A DNA stretch of 64,000 bases from Panicum virgatum (taxonomy: Eukaryota > Streptophyta > Magnoliopsida > Poales > Poaceae), in assembly GCF_016808335.1 (NCBI RefSeq), contig NC_053149.1, positions 57,465,922 to 57,529,921 of the forward strand. Direction: 5' to 3'. Positions 48,786 to 59,558 of the stretch are shown one piece after another. The first letter of the stretch is position 1. The number at the start of each line of letters is the position of its first letter. Made by a program: the position numbers and the translations under genes. Below the pieces are notes generated by a model. It worked only from the letters and a program-made list of their open reading frames with translations, ran no database searches and had not been told where the DNA came from.

Positions 48786-51489
48786 GGTCGAGTCAAAGGT
48801 TTCGGCCAAAGGGTGATTCGGCGATTTCCCCCTTGACGTGATCAGTCAATACCGTGCACCCGCCAAACGCGCCTGAGCGCCAGCCCGGCGGATGTGACAA
48901 TACATCGATCGGGGTAGTGCGCCCGCGGGGGGAGAACTTCGAAGCGCGCGCCCTTTTTGTTTTGTTTGTTCCGGGGACAAGACGTGTCCGCGCGCTGAGG
49001 GGGGCCAGGGTGACGATGGCGCCCGCTGCTTGGCAGCTGGTGCCTTCATCGCGCTGTCCCGCGCTTAGTGTCTTGGCCCCGGCTTCCCTAGTTGTTTTGG
49101 GGCGCGCCGTTCGAGGGCGGTCGGCCTGACCCGATGCTGCACCGCTTAGTGTCCAGGGGCTCAGCTTCGCTTTATTTCGTCCGGTCGCGTCTCGGCGTGG
49201 TAACCGAGGGAATCTAGTGCTCATGGAGTGTTGCGCCGTCACGGGCGGTCCAGGCCCTCGCCTTTTGACAGGCTTGAAGCTTGGTGCTCGACGCAACTAT
49301 AAATAGGGGTTGTTGGGTTCCCTTTCCTCTCCATCTTCCCAGCTCTTTCTTCTAGCATTGCCCAAGTCTTGTAATGTTTTACTTTGCCTCTCGTGTCCAT
49401 CCCCCAGATGGGGTGACGTGGCTTTTTTAGGCTTTGGTGCTTGAAGAATGCTTGCGAGTGGCGGGGGAAGACCGGAGAGGGAGTGCGCACCATCCCTCAG
49501 CTTAAGTGGGATCAGCAGAAGAGCATCGGGCCCGTGGGGTCCTGCTCCTGCGATGTCCCCTAGCCTGAAGGGGGATGGAGACGACTGTCCGTGGCGCTGG
49601 CGCCAGGTCTGGCGGCTGTTCTTCGCATCGTCCCCCCGGCAACTAGGTTGCTCTCGGGGAGACGGTGCGGAGGGTGCTGTCCGCCAGCTCGACCCCCCGC
49701 GTAGTCTTCGGTGGAGGAGACGCTAGAAGAAAGCTTGCGAGGAGTGCATCCCGCTGGACCCGTGCGGTCCGGGGGCTGTCTCTCGCATCCCTAGCAGCTT
49801 GGCCGTTGCTCCAGCCAGGGGCTCGGTGCCTTTCTTCGCCGCTTGCTCCTCCCCAAGACAGGGAAAATTGACACGCAGGTGGGAATGTGTTTGTATCTTT
49901 TGACGGCTTCGCGCCGGTAACCATTTGTAATCTTTATTTGCATTGAGCAATAAAGCCGCCCTTTCTTTTTTACGGGAAGTATGATCGAGGGTATAGGGAC
50001 ATACAGAGGGTTACAGTCCTCGAATATGTGTGAAGTCTCCTTCGCGGGGGCGCGTCAGCGCACCGGCGGGTGTAGCCCTCGAGGCCTTGGAGGAGAGTTT
50101 GTGCTTGTCCAAGGGCTATAAATGTTGCCCCACTGGGTTGCCTCACCGGGATGGTCGTCCAGCGTCTTTTTCAGCCAGCAACGGCGCTCTTTCAGCCGCC
50201 CTCGGCATTCTCCGTGCTGGTACAATGACCCGGCGTTCAGCTTAACCGTCAGGAGAGCGCACGTTAATAGCGGGGGATTTGGTTATACACGTGGAGCTTC
50301 GCAGTTGATGGACGTTGACTTATTCAAGGGTGCGAACGGAACCGTGGTGTGCGAGGAGCCCCCGAGCCCAGGCCCGTGGGAAGGCGTTCAGGGGAACCCT
50401 CGACTTTGATTACGACCCTCATCGCCCTTCCGCAGGGAGGAGGGGTGAAGCGCACCATGCTACCCATGCCCGGGCCGCGAGCTATGGCTGCTTCGGTGAG
50501 CTATTAGCGGGTTGTTCAAGCGGACGTTCGTGCCCCGTTCGATAAGGGTCGGCTCGTGGTCCATGGACACGTCTCATAAAGCGCTCGCGAGGGTTCGCTA
50601 GGTGGGGCTCGGACCCGTTCGATAGGGTCCGAGGGCTCGATGCGCTCGCGAGGGTTCGCTAGGCGGGGCTCGGACCCGTTCGATAGGGTCCGAGGGCTCG
50701 ATGCGCTCGCGAGGGTTCGCTAGGCGGGGCTCGGACCCGTTCGATAGGGTCCGAGGGCTCGATGCTCTCCCTCGATGGGATCCCCCTTCTAGGCACCCTC
50801 GACTGGCCTTGAACACTGCGTAGGATGTCTCGAACTCCGCATTCGAGGGTGGCTTGTATGTCACATCCGTGCAGTCCCTGACTCTGGCGATCTGGGGCGC
50901 CTGTCGAACCCTCGAAGGGCCAGGCTTCGAACCCCTGATCAGTAAGGCCTCGGAATGCGATTCCTTCGAGGGTAAAGGGACCCCCGAAGGAATATTCCGT
51001 CTTGATTCGAAAATGACGCAGAGTCGCGAGTCATGCGCGCGGGTCTTCCGCTAGTGGTGGGCGACGTGGCCCGATTCGTGCGGTGCGGTGCGGGGCGCGC
51101 CTTTTCAGGCGGCAGCCTCGGGCAGACGAAGCGGCATGGGCGGCGGCTGACGGATGGGATCGCGCAACAGTCACGCCGCGCCCGCCGGTTACCGTGCCGC
51201 AGTTATTGCTGCGTGCGCGCGTGGGAGACTCCATGGTCATGGGGTCCAGCCGTCAGTGACAGTGAAATCTATCACATTCAATGTGGTAGATTCGTGCTGT
51301 GGTGGCGGACTCGCCCATTCGTGTTGTTTGGGCTCACCTGGCCATTTTGCCTTCATCCTACTTCGCCTTCTCCGCCTCCCCTGCATCCTGAGCCCACAGC
51401 CAAGAATGAAAGGAGGAAGAGGAAGGAGACAGAGAGAACCTTGGCCATCCCAGAGCCTTCACTCCCGCGCCCCCCCTCGACACGAAGAG
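48786..51489 (+). promoter_or_regulatory. 3' non-coding region of element 2 with plus-strand promoter signals
   Basis: No gag-pol coding. On the plus strand it has TATAAATA at 49298-49305 followed by a pyrimidine-rich leader, and AATAAA at 49949-49954 after TTGTAATC. These look like a promoter and a polyadenylation signal for transcription opposite to the element. It may be the leader of the antisense gene at 51490 or a separate short transcript. Confidence 0.5.
50581..50763. repeat. 61-bp tandem repeat, three copies
   Basis: Copies at 50581, 50642 and 50703, each starting GCGCTCGCGAGGGTTCGCTA, differing at one or two bases. Confidence 0.95.
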
Positions 51490-54400
51490 ATGTCTGACGT
51501 CCAGGAGCCTTTGTCGTGGGGGAAGTCCTCCGCCACCGTGGCGGTTCTCGAGCAGTTGGTCGCCGACCGGCTGCTGCCGCGGAACTCCGACTCGGGAGCG
51601 CCGGCGTGGATTTCCCCGCATCCGGACGAGACCGAGCCGAAGCCCCCGCAAGGCTACATCGTGAGCTTCGTGCGCCTTCCCGAGCGGGGCTTCGGCGTCC
51701 CCGTCTGCAGGTTCATGCGGGTGTTGTGCGACTATTATGGAGCGGAGCTGCACAACTTCGGCCCCAACTCCATCTCGCTGGCGGCAGTCTTCGTCGCCGT
51801 CTGCGAGGGGTACCTTGGGATAGAAGTGCACTGGGATCTCTGGATCCACCTGTTCCGCGGCGAACTCTTCATCGAGAGCGTGCGGGGCCAACCGAGGTGA
51901 TTCGCGCGAGCTGGTGGCCTGACGTTCCACGTGCGTCACTCCCGGAAGAACTTCTACATCCCGAGCAAGATGACGACGAACAATGCCGGGTGGAGCTGAG
52001 GGTGGTTCTACCTTCGGAACCACTGTGGCGCGCTCTCGTTGTTCACCAATAGAGTTCTCCGGGAGCGACCGCCGAAGTGGGACTGGGGGTCACCCCCGGC
52101 GCAACAAGCCAATGTCGAAGTCCTCACCGATGCGCTGGCGCATTTGGCGAGGAAGGGGTTGAAGGCAGCGGCCGTCATCGCAAACTTCCACCGGTAGAGG
52201 GTGATCCCTCTCGTGGAAAGGGCCCTGCCGATCTTCCAGCTCACCCTCGGGAGCCAAGCTGAGGGCTCGAGGACATCGTTCAAGCTACTTTCCCGCACCA
52301 CCGCCGCCCGGAGGGCGAAGTATGCGGTGGCGGAGTTCCCCCACGATCCCGAGGATCTTTGGAGAATCAAGATGCGCCCCGAGACGGGGTACATTTCTCT
52401 GGTAAGTTTTGATTTCGAAACCGCTGTGTCTTGTGTAGCCCCTTTTCCTGACTCCAACTCGGGCATGCTTTGCAGGGGTTGAAGTGCCACCCCTCGAAGC
52501 CCCCGGTCCCGGAAGAACGCCCAATCAACCACCTCCACGCGGAGAAGCTGAAAAGGCGGAAGGACGCGGTGGAGGCAAAGTTCGAGAGGAAGAGGAAGGC
52601 GAAGCACGACAAGGCGTGCAAGCTTGCTCGCGCGGAGGGAAGCCGCGGCCCGCCACGCCCGAGTCCACGGAGGAGGAGGAGGAGGAGGAAACCTCGGATG
52701 CTGAGGACCACGCTCTGGGGGGCGACGGGGCGGCAGCCGGTGTGGGCTCCCCGCCGACCTACCAGTGGGATGATGACGAGGTGGCGCCGGCGGCGCCGGA
52801 AGAGACAAGGGCCGTGGTGGAGTCATCGGTGGATCCGTCCCTCGAGGGTGCAGAGCGGGAGTCGTCCCCTCCGGCAGCCGGTGAGGAGACGCCCGCGCCC
52901 CAGGTGCTGATCCGTGGCAACGAGTCTGCGGCGGGCGCGGAGTCGTCCGTGCTGGCAGCCTCGAGTCATCAGGCCGACACGAGAGGGGCGCCCTCGGGGC
53001 AGTCTTCGAGGGGCGGCGCGGTGCCGTGGGCCCGAAGAAGCGCCACGAGGAAGCGAAGTATGAGTTCTCGATCCGGGTGAGTAAACTTGGGTTTCGTTTC
53101 TGTTGCGTGTTTGGTCGATTTCTCGATCCCGTTGTCTTCAGCTCTTGTTTCTCGATTTCCAGCCCCGGGGCCGTTGCCAAGGACGCGGTCCAGCTCGTCC
53201 CGACTAAGGCCCTCAAGACTGGGGCACGCAGTACGCCTCACACGGCACCGCAGCCCCTGTCTGCCGTGGACCTTGTGGCGGAGGCCGCGAAGCTGCGGGA
53301 GGCAATGGCTCAAGGGGCCCAGGCGGCCCAGCAAGCTCGAGCCCAGGAGGATGGAGGTGGCATTGGCCAAAGCGGTGCTGAGGCGGCCGCTACGGCTAAT
53401 GCCGTCGAGGAGACCGACCGGGGCGATGCGGATGGCGCCGCCCGGCCGAACGTCGAGGTTAGGGCCGGTCAGGGCGACGCGGCCAGCGCCGCCCGACCAG
53501 ATACAGGAGGAGAAACTGGTGGGGGCGTGCAGGAGCGCCCCGCCGACCATGTGGAGGTGGAGACCCTCATCCTCGAGCCCCCAAGGGCTGAGGTCGAGGG
53601 CGTCGCAGAGGTGGAAACGGCGCTAGGGGCGCCGGGGGTGGAAGGAGCCCCCGTCTCGGAGCCCACCGAGGCCCGGCACGAGGGTACCGTCGCGGTGGTG
53701 CCAGTGCCAACAGCGCAAGGGAGTATGGTGGCGGTGGTGGAGCTGCCGGACAGCAGCGAGGAATACGGGGATTCGATGGACATCGACCCCGCTGCTGCAG
53801 CAAGCGCCACCGCGCACATTGCCGAGTTCGCGTAGGCCAGCGCGGACGTGCTCGAGTCGGGGACGTCCGAGGGGCGTCATCACGGGGCAATCGTCCTGTC
53901 CGGGCTCCCCTCGGAGTTCCTCCACAAGGAGCAAGAGGAGGAGGAGGCCTGGAACACGCAGCTCGGCGTCGGCCGCGAGATCCTACAAGCCCTCGACCGC
54001 GCATTCCAGTTCCATCAGGGGGCGGATTACCAGGTCAGCCAGGTAAATACTTTCCCCTAAAAATTGCTCGGGTTCGATTTCGGTTTTAACGTGCTTTTAC
54101 CCACACCTTTCCACTTGCAGCGGCTGAGGGAAATCTCGCGCGAAAAGAGCGCCGAGATGTCCCGGATGCACTCCCAGATGAGCCAGCTTGGGCAGCACAA
54201 TGCCGAGCTAGTGCTCAAGAACATCGAAGCCAATACTAAAATGGCAGATCTGGGAGCGCATCAGCAGGCGCTTGAGGAGGACTTGGCGCGGGTAACCGGT
54301 GAGCGGGATGTCCAGAGGGCTGCGGCGGAGCAGAAGGCTCGGGAGGCCGAAGCGTAGGCTGCCGAGCTGCAACGCCTCCGGGCAGCGTTCGAGGAGAAGG

Positions 54401-55166
54401 CTCGGGAAGCCGAGGCGCAGAGCGCCGAGCTACAGCGCCTTGGGACATCGCTCGAACAGCAAAAGACCGAGCTCCTCCACATGGAGGTGGCCATAGTTGC
54501 GCTCACCGGGACCCTTCGGGAAAAGGGCGAGGCCCTCGAGGGGAAGGAGGTGGCCCTCCAGAACGTGGGGGCCGCCCTTAGGGACAAGGAAGCCTCCTTG
54601 TCCTCGCTCGAAGAGGCCGCCCGAGCCCAGAGGGAGGAGGCACAGAGGAACATCACGGGTGAGTACCATCGAGTTTTCGTTGTTTTGTTTCTTTTCGTAG
54701 CTCACGTTGATTTCCTTTGCTCAGAGCTGAGGCAGAAGGTGGCGAACGAGTCCGCGGCAAAGGAAGCAGTCCACACCGCACTCACGGCGGCGCAGATGGA
54801 GTTTGCTGAGCTGGAGCAAACCGCCGTGAGCGTGTGTCAAGAGCGCTGATCTGCCGCCTGCGCGCGTTAGGCGGTCGGATTGCCGAACACGCCAAGAGCA
54901 CCTTCCGTCTCGGTGTCCTGCGGGCCCTCGCCGTGGCCTCGACACACTACCTCATGGATCTCCAGAGGGTGTCGTCGGGGTACGTCGTTCCCGATGATGC
55001 TGATGCGGACGCCGCGTCGGCCATCATGGACGAAGCCGACGCAGCCGCGGAGGAGTTCGCCACGATCCTCGCCGAGAAGCTTGAAGCCGACATCCCTCCC
55101 ATTGCTGAATTCGACGCCACTGAAGACCCGCATGGGGGGATGGTAGCCTGTAGGAAATCTGGGCCT
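51490..55166 (+). pseudogene. Antisense intron-containing gene of the Tat element (Transposase_28-like)
   Basis: Five apparent exons on the plus strand, 51490-52401, 52476-53076, 53163-54042, 54121-54658 and 54725 to about 55166, separated by 66-86-bp GT-AG introns. Exon 1 encodes GYIVSFVRLPERGFGVPVCR, then FGPNSISLAAVFVAVCEGYLGI, matching the plant 'putative gypsy type transposon' family (Transposase_28). Exon 2 is Glu/Pro/Ala-rich; exons 3-5 are Ala/Gln/Glu-rich coiled coil (repeats of EAQSAELQRL type). The frame is broken: stop at 51898, further stops at 53833 and 54355, a frameshift near 52630. Antisense ORFs of this type are known in Tat elements; their function is unknown. It ends before a TA-rich stretch (55200-55250) that could serve as the 3' end. 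Confidence 0.75.
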
Positions 55167-55746
55167 CGAAGCCCATGTAATAGATTAGTGATTATCATAG
55201 TCACACTTTGTAATCGTACCTTATGAATATAAGAAAATTATTTTCGTTAAATCGACTGTGTGGCCCATCGAGGCCTTGTGCGTTCGAGTCTACGTTTTCT
55301 TTACTTTATTTCCGTGTTCTCATATGCGACTTAGATAAACGTCTGCGAGGAATTTCGGGTTCATAAGCAACGTAGGCGTGGGGTGGTGAGGGGGGTGCCG
55401 TATCCCGTTGGCGTAGGCAGCCCCACGACTCGGCCGGCCCCGTACCGTAGTTGCTTACGCCTCGCGTCCGCTTTTTCCAAGGATACGAGAAGCTTAGGGT
55501 CGAGACGGAAATATTTCAAAAAAACATTGGCAATTTTTGGGGACGTTCGGGGGTTCCCCCCATAGTAGCCCCCGAGGGAGGCGTGGCTTTGCCGAGGGTA
55601 AAGCCAGGCGTACCTCAGTGTTTGTGCGCATCCGAGCCTTCGAGGGTCCGGAAGGTTCCCAAAAAATAAACAAGTAAAGCGTACTTCTTTATTATTTCGG
55701 GAAATCGGAATTGCGAGTACAAACGATGTACAAATAGCTCGGAATT
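55167..55746. other. Spacer between the antisense gene and pol
   Basis: Non-coding. The two converging transcription units (pol from the right, antisense gene from the left) end here. It contains AGTAGCCCCCGAGG near 55564, like the tract beside the 3' LTR. Confidence 0.5.
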
Positions 55747-56958
55747 CTAAGGATAGAAGCGACGTAGCTGTTGTATGTTCCAAGCGTTGGAGAGGACTTC
55801 GCCTTTTTCGTTCGCCAGCTTGTACGTGCCGGGTTTGAGTACCTCGGCAATTATGTACAGTCCTTCCCATGGAGGTGAGAGCTTGTGGCGGCCCCTGTTG
55901 TCCTGTCGAAGCCTCAGCACCAAGTCCCCTTTGTCGAGGTCTCGGCGCCGGACTCTCTGCGCATGATACCTTCGTAGAGACTGCTGGTAGCGCGCAGAGT
56001 GTAGGAGCGCCACGTCTCGAGCCTCATCTACTTGGTCCAGCGAGTCTTCGCGGGCTCGCTGGTTCTGCTGCTCTTGGTATGCCCTAAGCCTCGGCGACCC
56101 GTATTCCAGGTCCGTGGTGAGTATGGCCTCGGCGCCATAGACGAGGAAGAACGGGGTGAAGCCCGTGGCTCTGCTTGGTGTCGTCCTCAGGCTCCAAATG
56201 ATCTAGGGTAGCTCCGTGAGCCATCTCCGGCCAAATTTGTTCAATTTGTTGAAAATTCGTGGCTTCAGTCCTTGGAGGATCATGCCGTTGGCACGTTCCA
56301 CTTGCCCGTTCGTTTGTGGGTGCACCACAGCCGACCAGTCCACACATATGTGGAAACTGTCACAGAACGCCAAGAACTTCTTGTCTGTGAACTGGGTGCC
56401 ATTGTCGGTGATGATCGAGTTCGGGACCCCGAACCTGAAGACGATGTCGGTGAAGAATAGAACCGCTTGCTCGGATTTGATCTTGCCGATGGGTCGAGCC
56501 TCGATCCATTTAGAGAATTTGTCGACTGCCACTAGCAAGTGGGTGAAGCCCCCGGGAGCTTTCTGCAGCGGACCAACGAGATCTAGCCCCCACACAGGGA
56601 AAGGCCACGTAATGGGGATGGTCTGCAGAACGTGCGCGGGGAGGTGTGTTTTTCGAGCATAGAACTAGCAGCCCTTGCAGGTCCGCACGACGTCGACGGC
56701 GTCGGCGACCGCAGTGGGCCAGTAGAAACCTTGCCGAAACGCGTTACCCACGAGGGTGCGTGATGTGGCATGGTGGCCGCAGACACCAGCGTGGATGTCG
56801 CGGATCAGCTCCTTGCCCTTGGGGATGGGGATGCATCGCTGCAACACACCCGAGGGACTGCGTTTGTACAGTTCATTGTCGATCAGGACGAAGGACTTGG
56901 CCCGCCTAGCCAGGCGCCGCGCCTGAGCGCGGTTCGAGGGTAGGACCCCTCGAATCAT
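55747..56958 (-). pseudogene. Integrase of element 2
   Basis: Three open pieces. 56958-56665 holds the HHCC zinc domain (DIHAGVCGHH, then TCKGC), ended by a stop directly after TCKGC. 56595-56203 holds the DDE core: GLDLVGP (first Asp), IITDNGTQF (second Asp) and NGQVERANG (Glu), ended by a stop near 56203. 56013-55747 holds the C-terminal domain (KGDLVLRLRQDNRGRHKLSP, WNIQQLRRFYP). Integrase would insert element cDNA into the chromosome; at least two nonsense mutations prevent a complete product. Confidence 0.88.
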
Positions 56959-59003
56959 TCAGTCAAGGTACTGGACGCGCCAATCTTGCGAGTTGGGGGC
57001 CTCGTCGACTTCCATTGCTTCGGCCTCGTCCGCCGAGGTGGTCCCGAAGTCAACGTCCATGGATTCAGCCTCGTCCGCCGGGGGATTCCCGTCGGAGGGC
57101 CCGGCGTTCGAGGGTCCCGGCTCCGCCGGATCCTTGAATTTGACGGAGGGTTTGGTGACGTCGCGAGCGAAGATGTTCGGGGGAACGGTGGTCCGCCCTG
57201 ACGTGATCTTGGCTAGTTCGTCGGCATCCTCGTTGTACTTGCGCGGGACATGATTGAGTTCTAGGCCGTCGAACTTATCTTCGAGGCGGCGCACTGCATT
57301 GCAGTATGCCTCCATCTTCAGGTCGTGGCAACTAGACTCCTTCATTACTTGGTCAATGACGAGTTGAGAGTCACCGCGAACGTCGAGGCGTTTGACGCCG
57401 AGCTCGATGGCGATTCGGATACCACTAAGGAGGGCCTCGTACTCCGCCATATTGTTAGACGCAGGGAAATGCAAGTGTATCACGTACCACATGTGTTCCC
57501 CGTGGGGTGATATGAAAAGGAGGCCGGCGCCGGCACCGGTTTTCATCACCGACCCGTCGAAGTACATGGTCAAGCATTCGGCCTGGATCTGTGGTGGGGG
57601 TAGCTGAGTGTCCGTCCACTCAGCCATGAAGTCAGCCAAGATTTGGGACTTGATCGCTTTGCGAGGGGCGTAGGTGAGAGTTTCTCCCATCAGCTCCACA
57701 GACCATTTGGCAATTCTACCCTCGGCTTCCCGGTTGCGGACTATCTCTCCCAAAGGGAAAGACGAGACCACGGTGACGGGATGGGCTTCGAAGTAGTGGC
57801 GCAGCTTGCGTCGAGCCAAAACCACTGCGTAGAGCAGCTTCTGAATCTACAGATAGCGTGTCTTAGTTTCAGACAACACCTCGCTGATATAGTACACCGG
57901 CCGTTGGATGGGCAGAGAATGGCCCTCCTCTTGTCTTTCGACAACGACCATCGCGCTGACCACTTGGGTCGTTGCACTACGTACAGGAAGAGGGGCTCAC
58001 CGTCCGTGAGTGGCGTGAGAATGGGAGCATGAGTGAGCGATGCCTTCAGCCTGTCGAGGGCTTCTTGGTCTTCGGGGGTCCACGTGAAGCGCTCGGTTTT
58101 CCTCAAGAGTCGATACAGGGGTAAGCCTTTCTCGCCGAGACGCGAGATGAACCGGCTGAGGGACGCTAGGCATCCCATGACCCTCTGTACCCCCTTTAGG
58201 TCTCGGATCGGTCCCATCCGAGTGATGGCCGAGACTTTGTCAGGGTTGGGTTCGATGCCCCGCTGGGAGACAATGAAACCCAAGAGCATGCCTCGAGGCA
58301 CCCCGAACACGCACTTCTCGGGGTTGAGTTTTACCCCTTTGGCCCGTAGGCAATCGAACGCGATCCTGAGATCAGCGACCAGGTCGTCCGCCTTCCTGGA
58401 TTTTACAACGATATCGTCGACATATGCCTCTACGTTGCGCCCGAGATGGTCTCCGAAAACGTGGAGCATACACCGCTGATATGTAGCTCCGGCGTTTCTG
58501 AGGCCAAAGGGCATCGTAACGTAGCAATACATGCCGAAAGGTGTGATAAAAGAAGTCGCGAGCTGGTCGGACTCTTTCATCTTGATTTGATGGTAACCGG
58601 AGTAAGCATCAAGAAAGGATAAATGTTCACATCCCGCAGTAGAATCTACGATTTGATCGATACGTGGCAAAGGAAAGGGAACCTTCGGACATGTTTTATT
58701 TAAACTAGTATAATCTACACACATCCTCCAGTTTCCACTCTTTTTCTTCACTAATACAGGATTAGCTAGCCACTCGGGATGGAATACCTCCTTGATGAAC
58801 CCGGCCGCCAGAAGTTTCTGCAACTCCTCGCCGATCGCCCGGCGCTTAAGCTCGTCGAAGCGTCGCAGGCGCTGTTTCACCGGCTTGGAGTTGGGTCGGA
58901 TATCAAGGGAGTGCTCGGCGACCTCCCTCGGTATGCCAGGCATGTCCGAGGGGCTCCACGCAAAGATGTCTGCGTTGGCGCAGAGAAAGTCGACGAGCAC
59001 CAC
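56959..59003 (-). pseudogene. Reverse transcriptase and two RNase H domains of element 2
   Basis: 59003 to about 57970 is reverse transcriptase: KKKSGNWRMCVDYTSLNK, LDAYSGYHQI and the catalytic YVDDIVVKS, followed by the connection to RNase H (FTWTPEDQEALDRLK). Near 57970 the frame shifts. From 57825 to 56959 a second frame carries KQ-type tether sequence and then a second RNase H: MYFDGS, AEYEALLSGI, GDSQLV and NEDADELAK supply the acidic residues. An extra (archaeal-like) RNase H is a Tat-lineage trait. The frameshift separates the two enzymes, so the polyprotein is broken. Confidence 0.9.
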
Positions 59004-59006
59004 TTC

Positions 59007-59558
59007 CTATTTGCTGTCGAGGGTGGCGCTGATCTGTAACGCCTTGTCGTCGGGACGATCCGGATCGAGGGGCACCTTCTTGATACCTTCGGCGGGCTCG
59101 AAGCTGCCCGCATGTCGGTGCGTGGAGTCCAAGGCCTCACTTGCCATTTTGTCGAGGGTGGCTGCGAGGGCCTCGTCCTCCGCCTGAGCCTCCGCGTGCT
59201 CAACGCATTCGACGTACGTCGCATTCGTATGCATGCTCGAACGAGGACCCAGCATCTTCAGCTTGAGGTAGGTGTAGTTGGGGATGGCCACGAACTTGGC
59301 GTAGCATGGACGACCAAGAATGGCATGATAAGATCCTCGAAACCCCACCACCTCAAAGGTGAGTACCTCCTTGCGGAAGTTGGCTGCCGTGCCGAAGCAG
59401 ACAGGCAGATCGATCTGGCCGAGAGGTTGGACGCGCTTCCCCGGCGCAACGCCATGAAATGGCGACTTGCTGGGGCGAAGCTTGTTCAATCCAATCCCCA
59501 TGAGCTCCAAGGTGTGGGCGTACATGATGTTTAGGCTGCTGCCTCCGTCCATGAGCAC
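59007..59558 (-). pseudogene. Protease of element 2
   Basis: The retroviral-type aspartic protease site is MDGGSSLNIMY, with the usual plant Tat DGGS in place of DTG, and the flap/Gly region is HAILGRPCYAKFVAIP. The frame is the same as that of reverse transcriptase and is separated from it by one TAG codon at about 59004-59006. It would cleave the Gag-Pol polyprotein. Confidence 0.85.

Noticed and set aside
50581..50763. CRISPR-like array of three repeats
   Set aside because: The repeats are directly joined with no spacers, and this is plant DNA.
51358..53550. Minus-strand ORFs (221, 402 and 193 residues) inside element 2, in the sense of gag-pol
   Set aside because: They oppose the Transposase_28-like frame and its splice sites and contain no retroelement motif.
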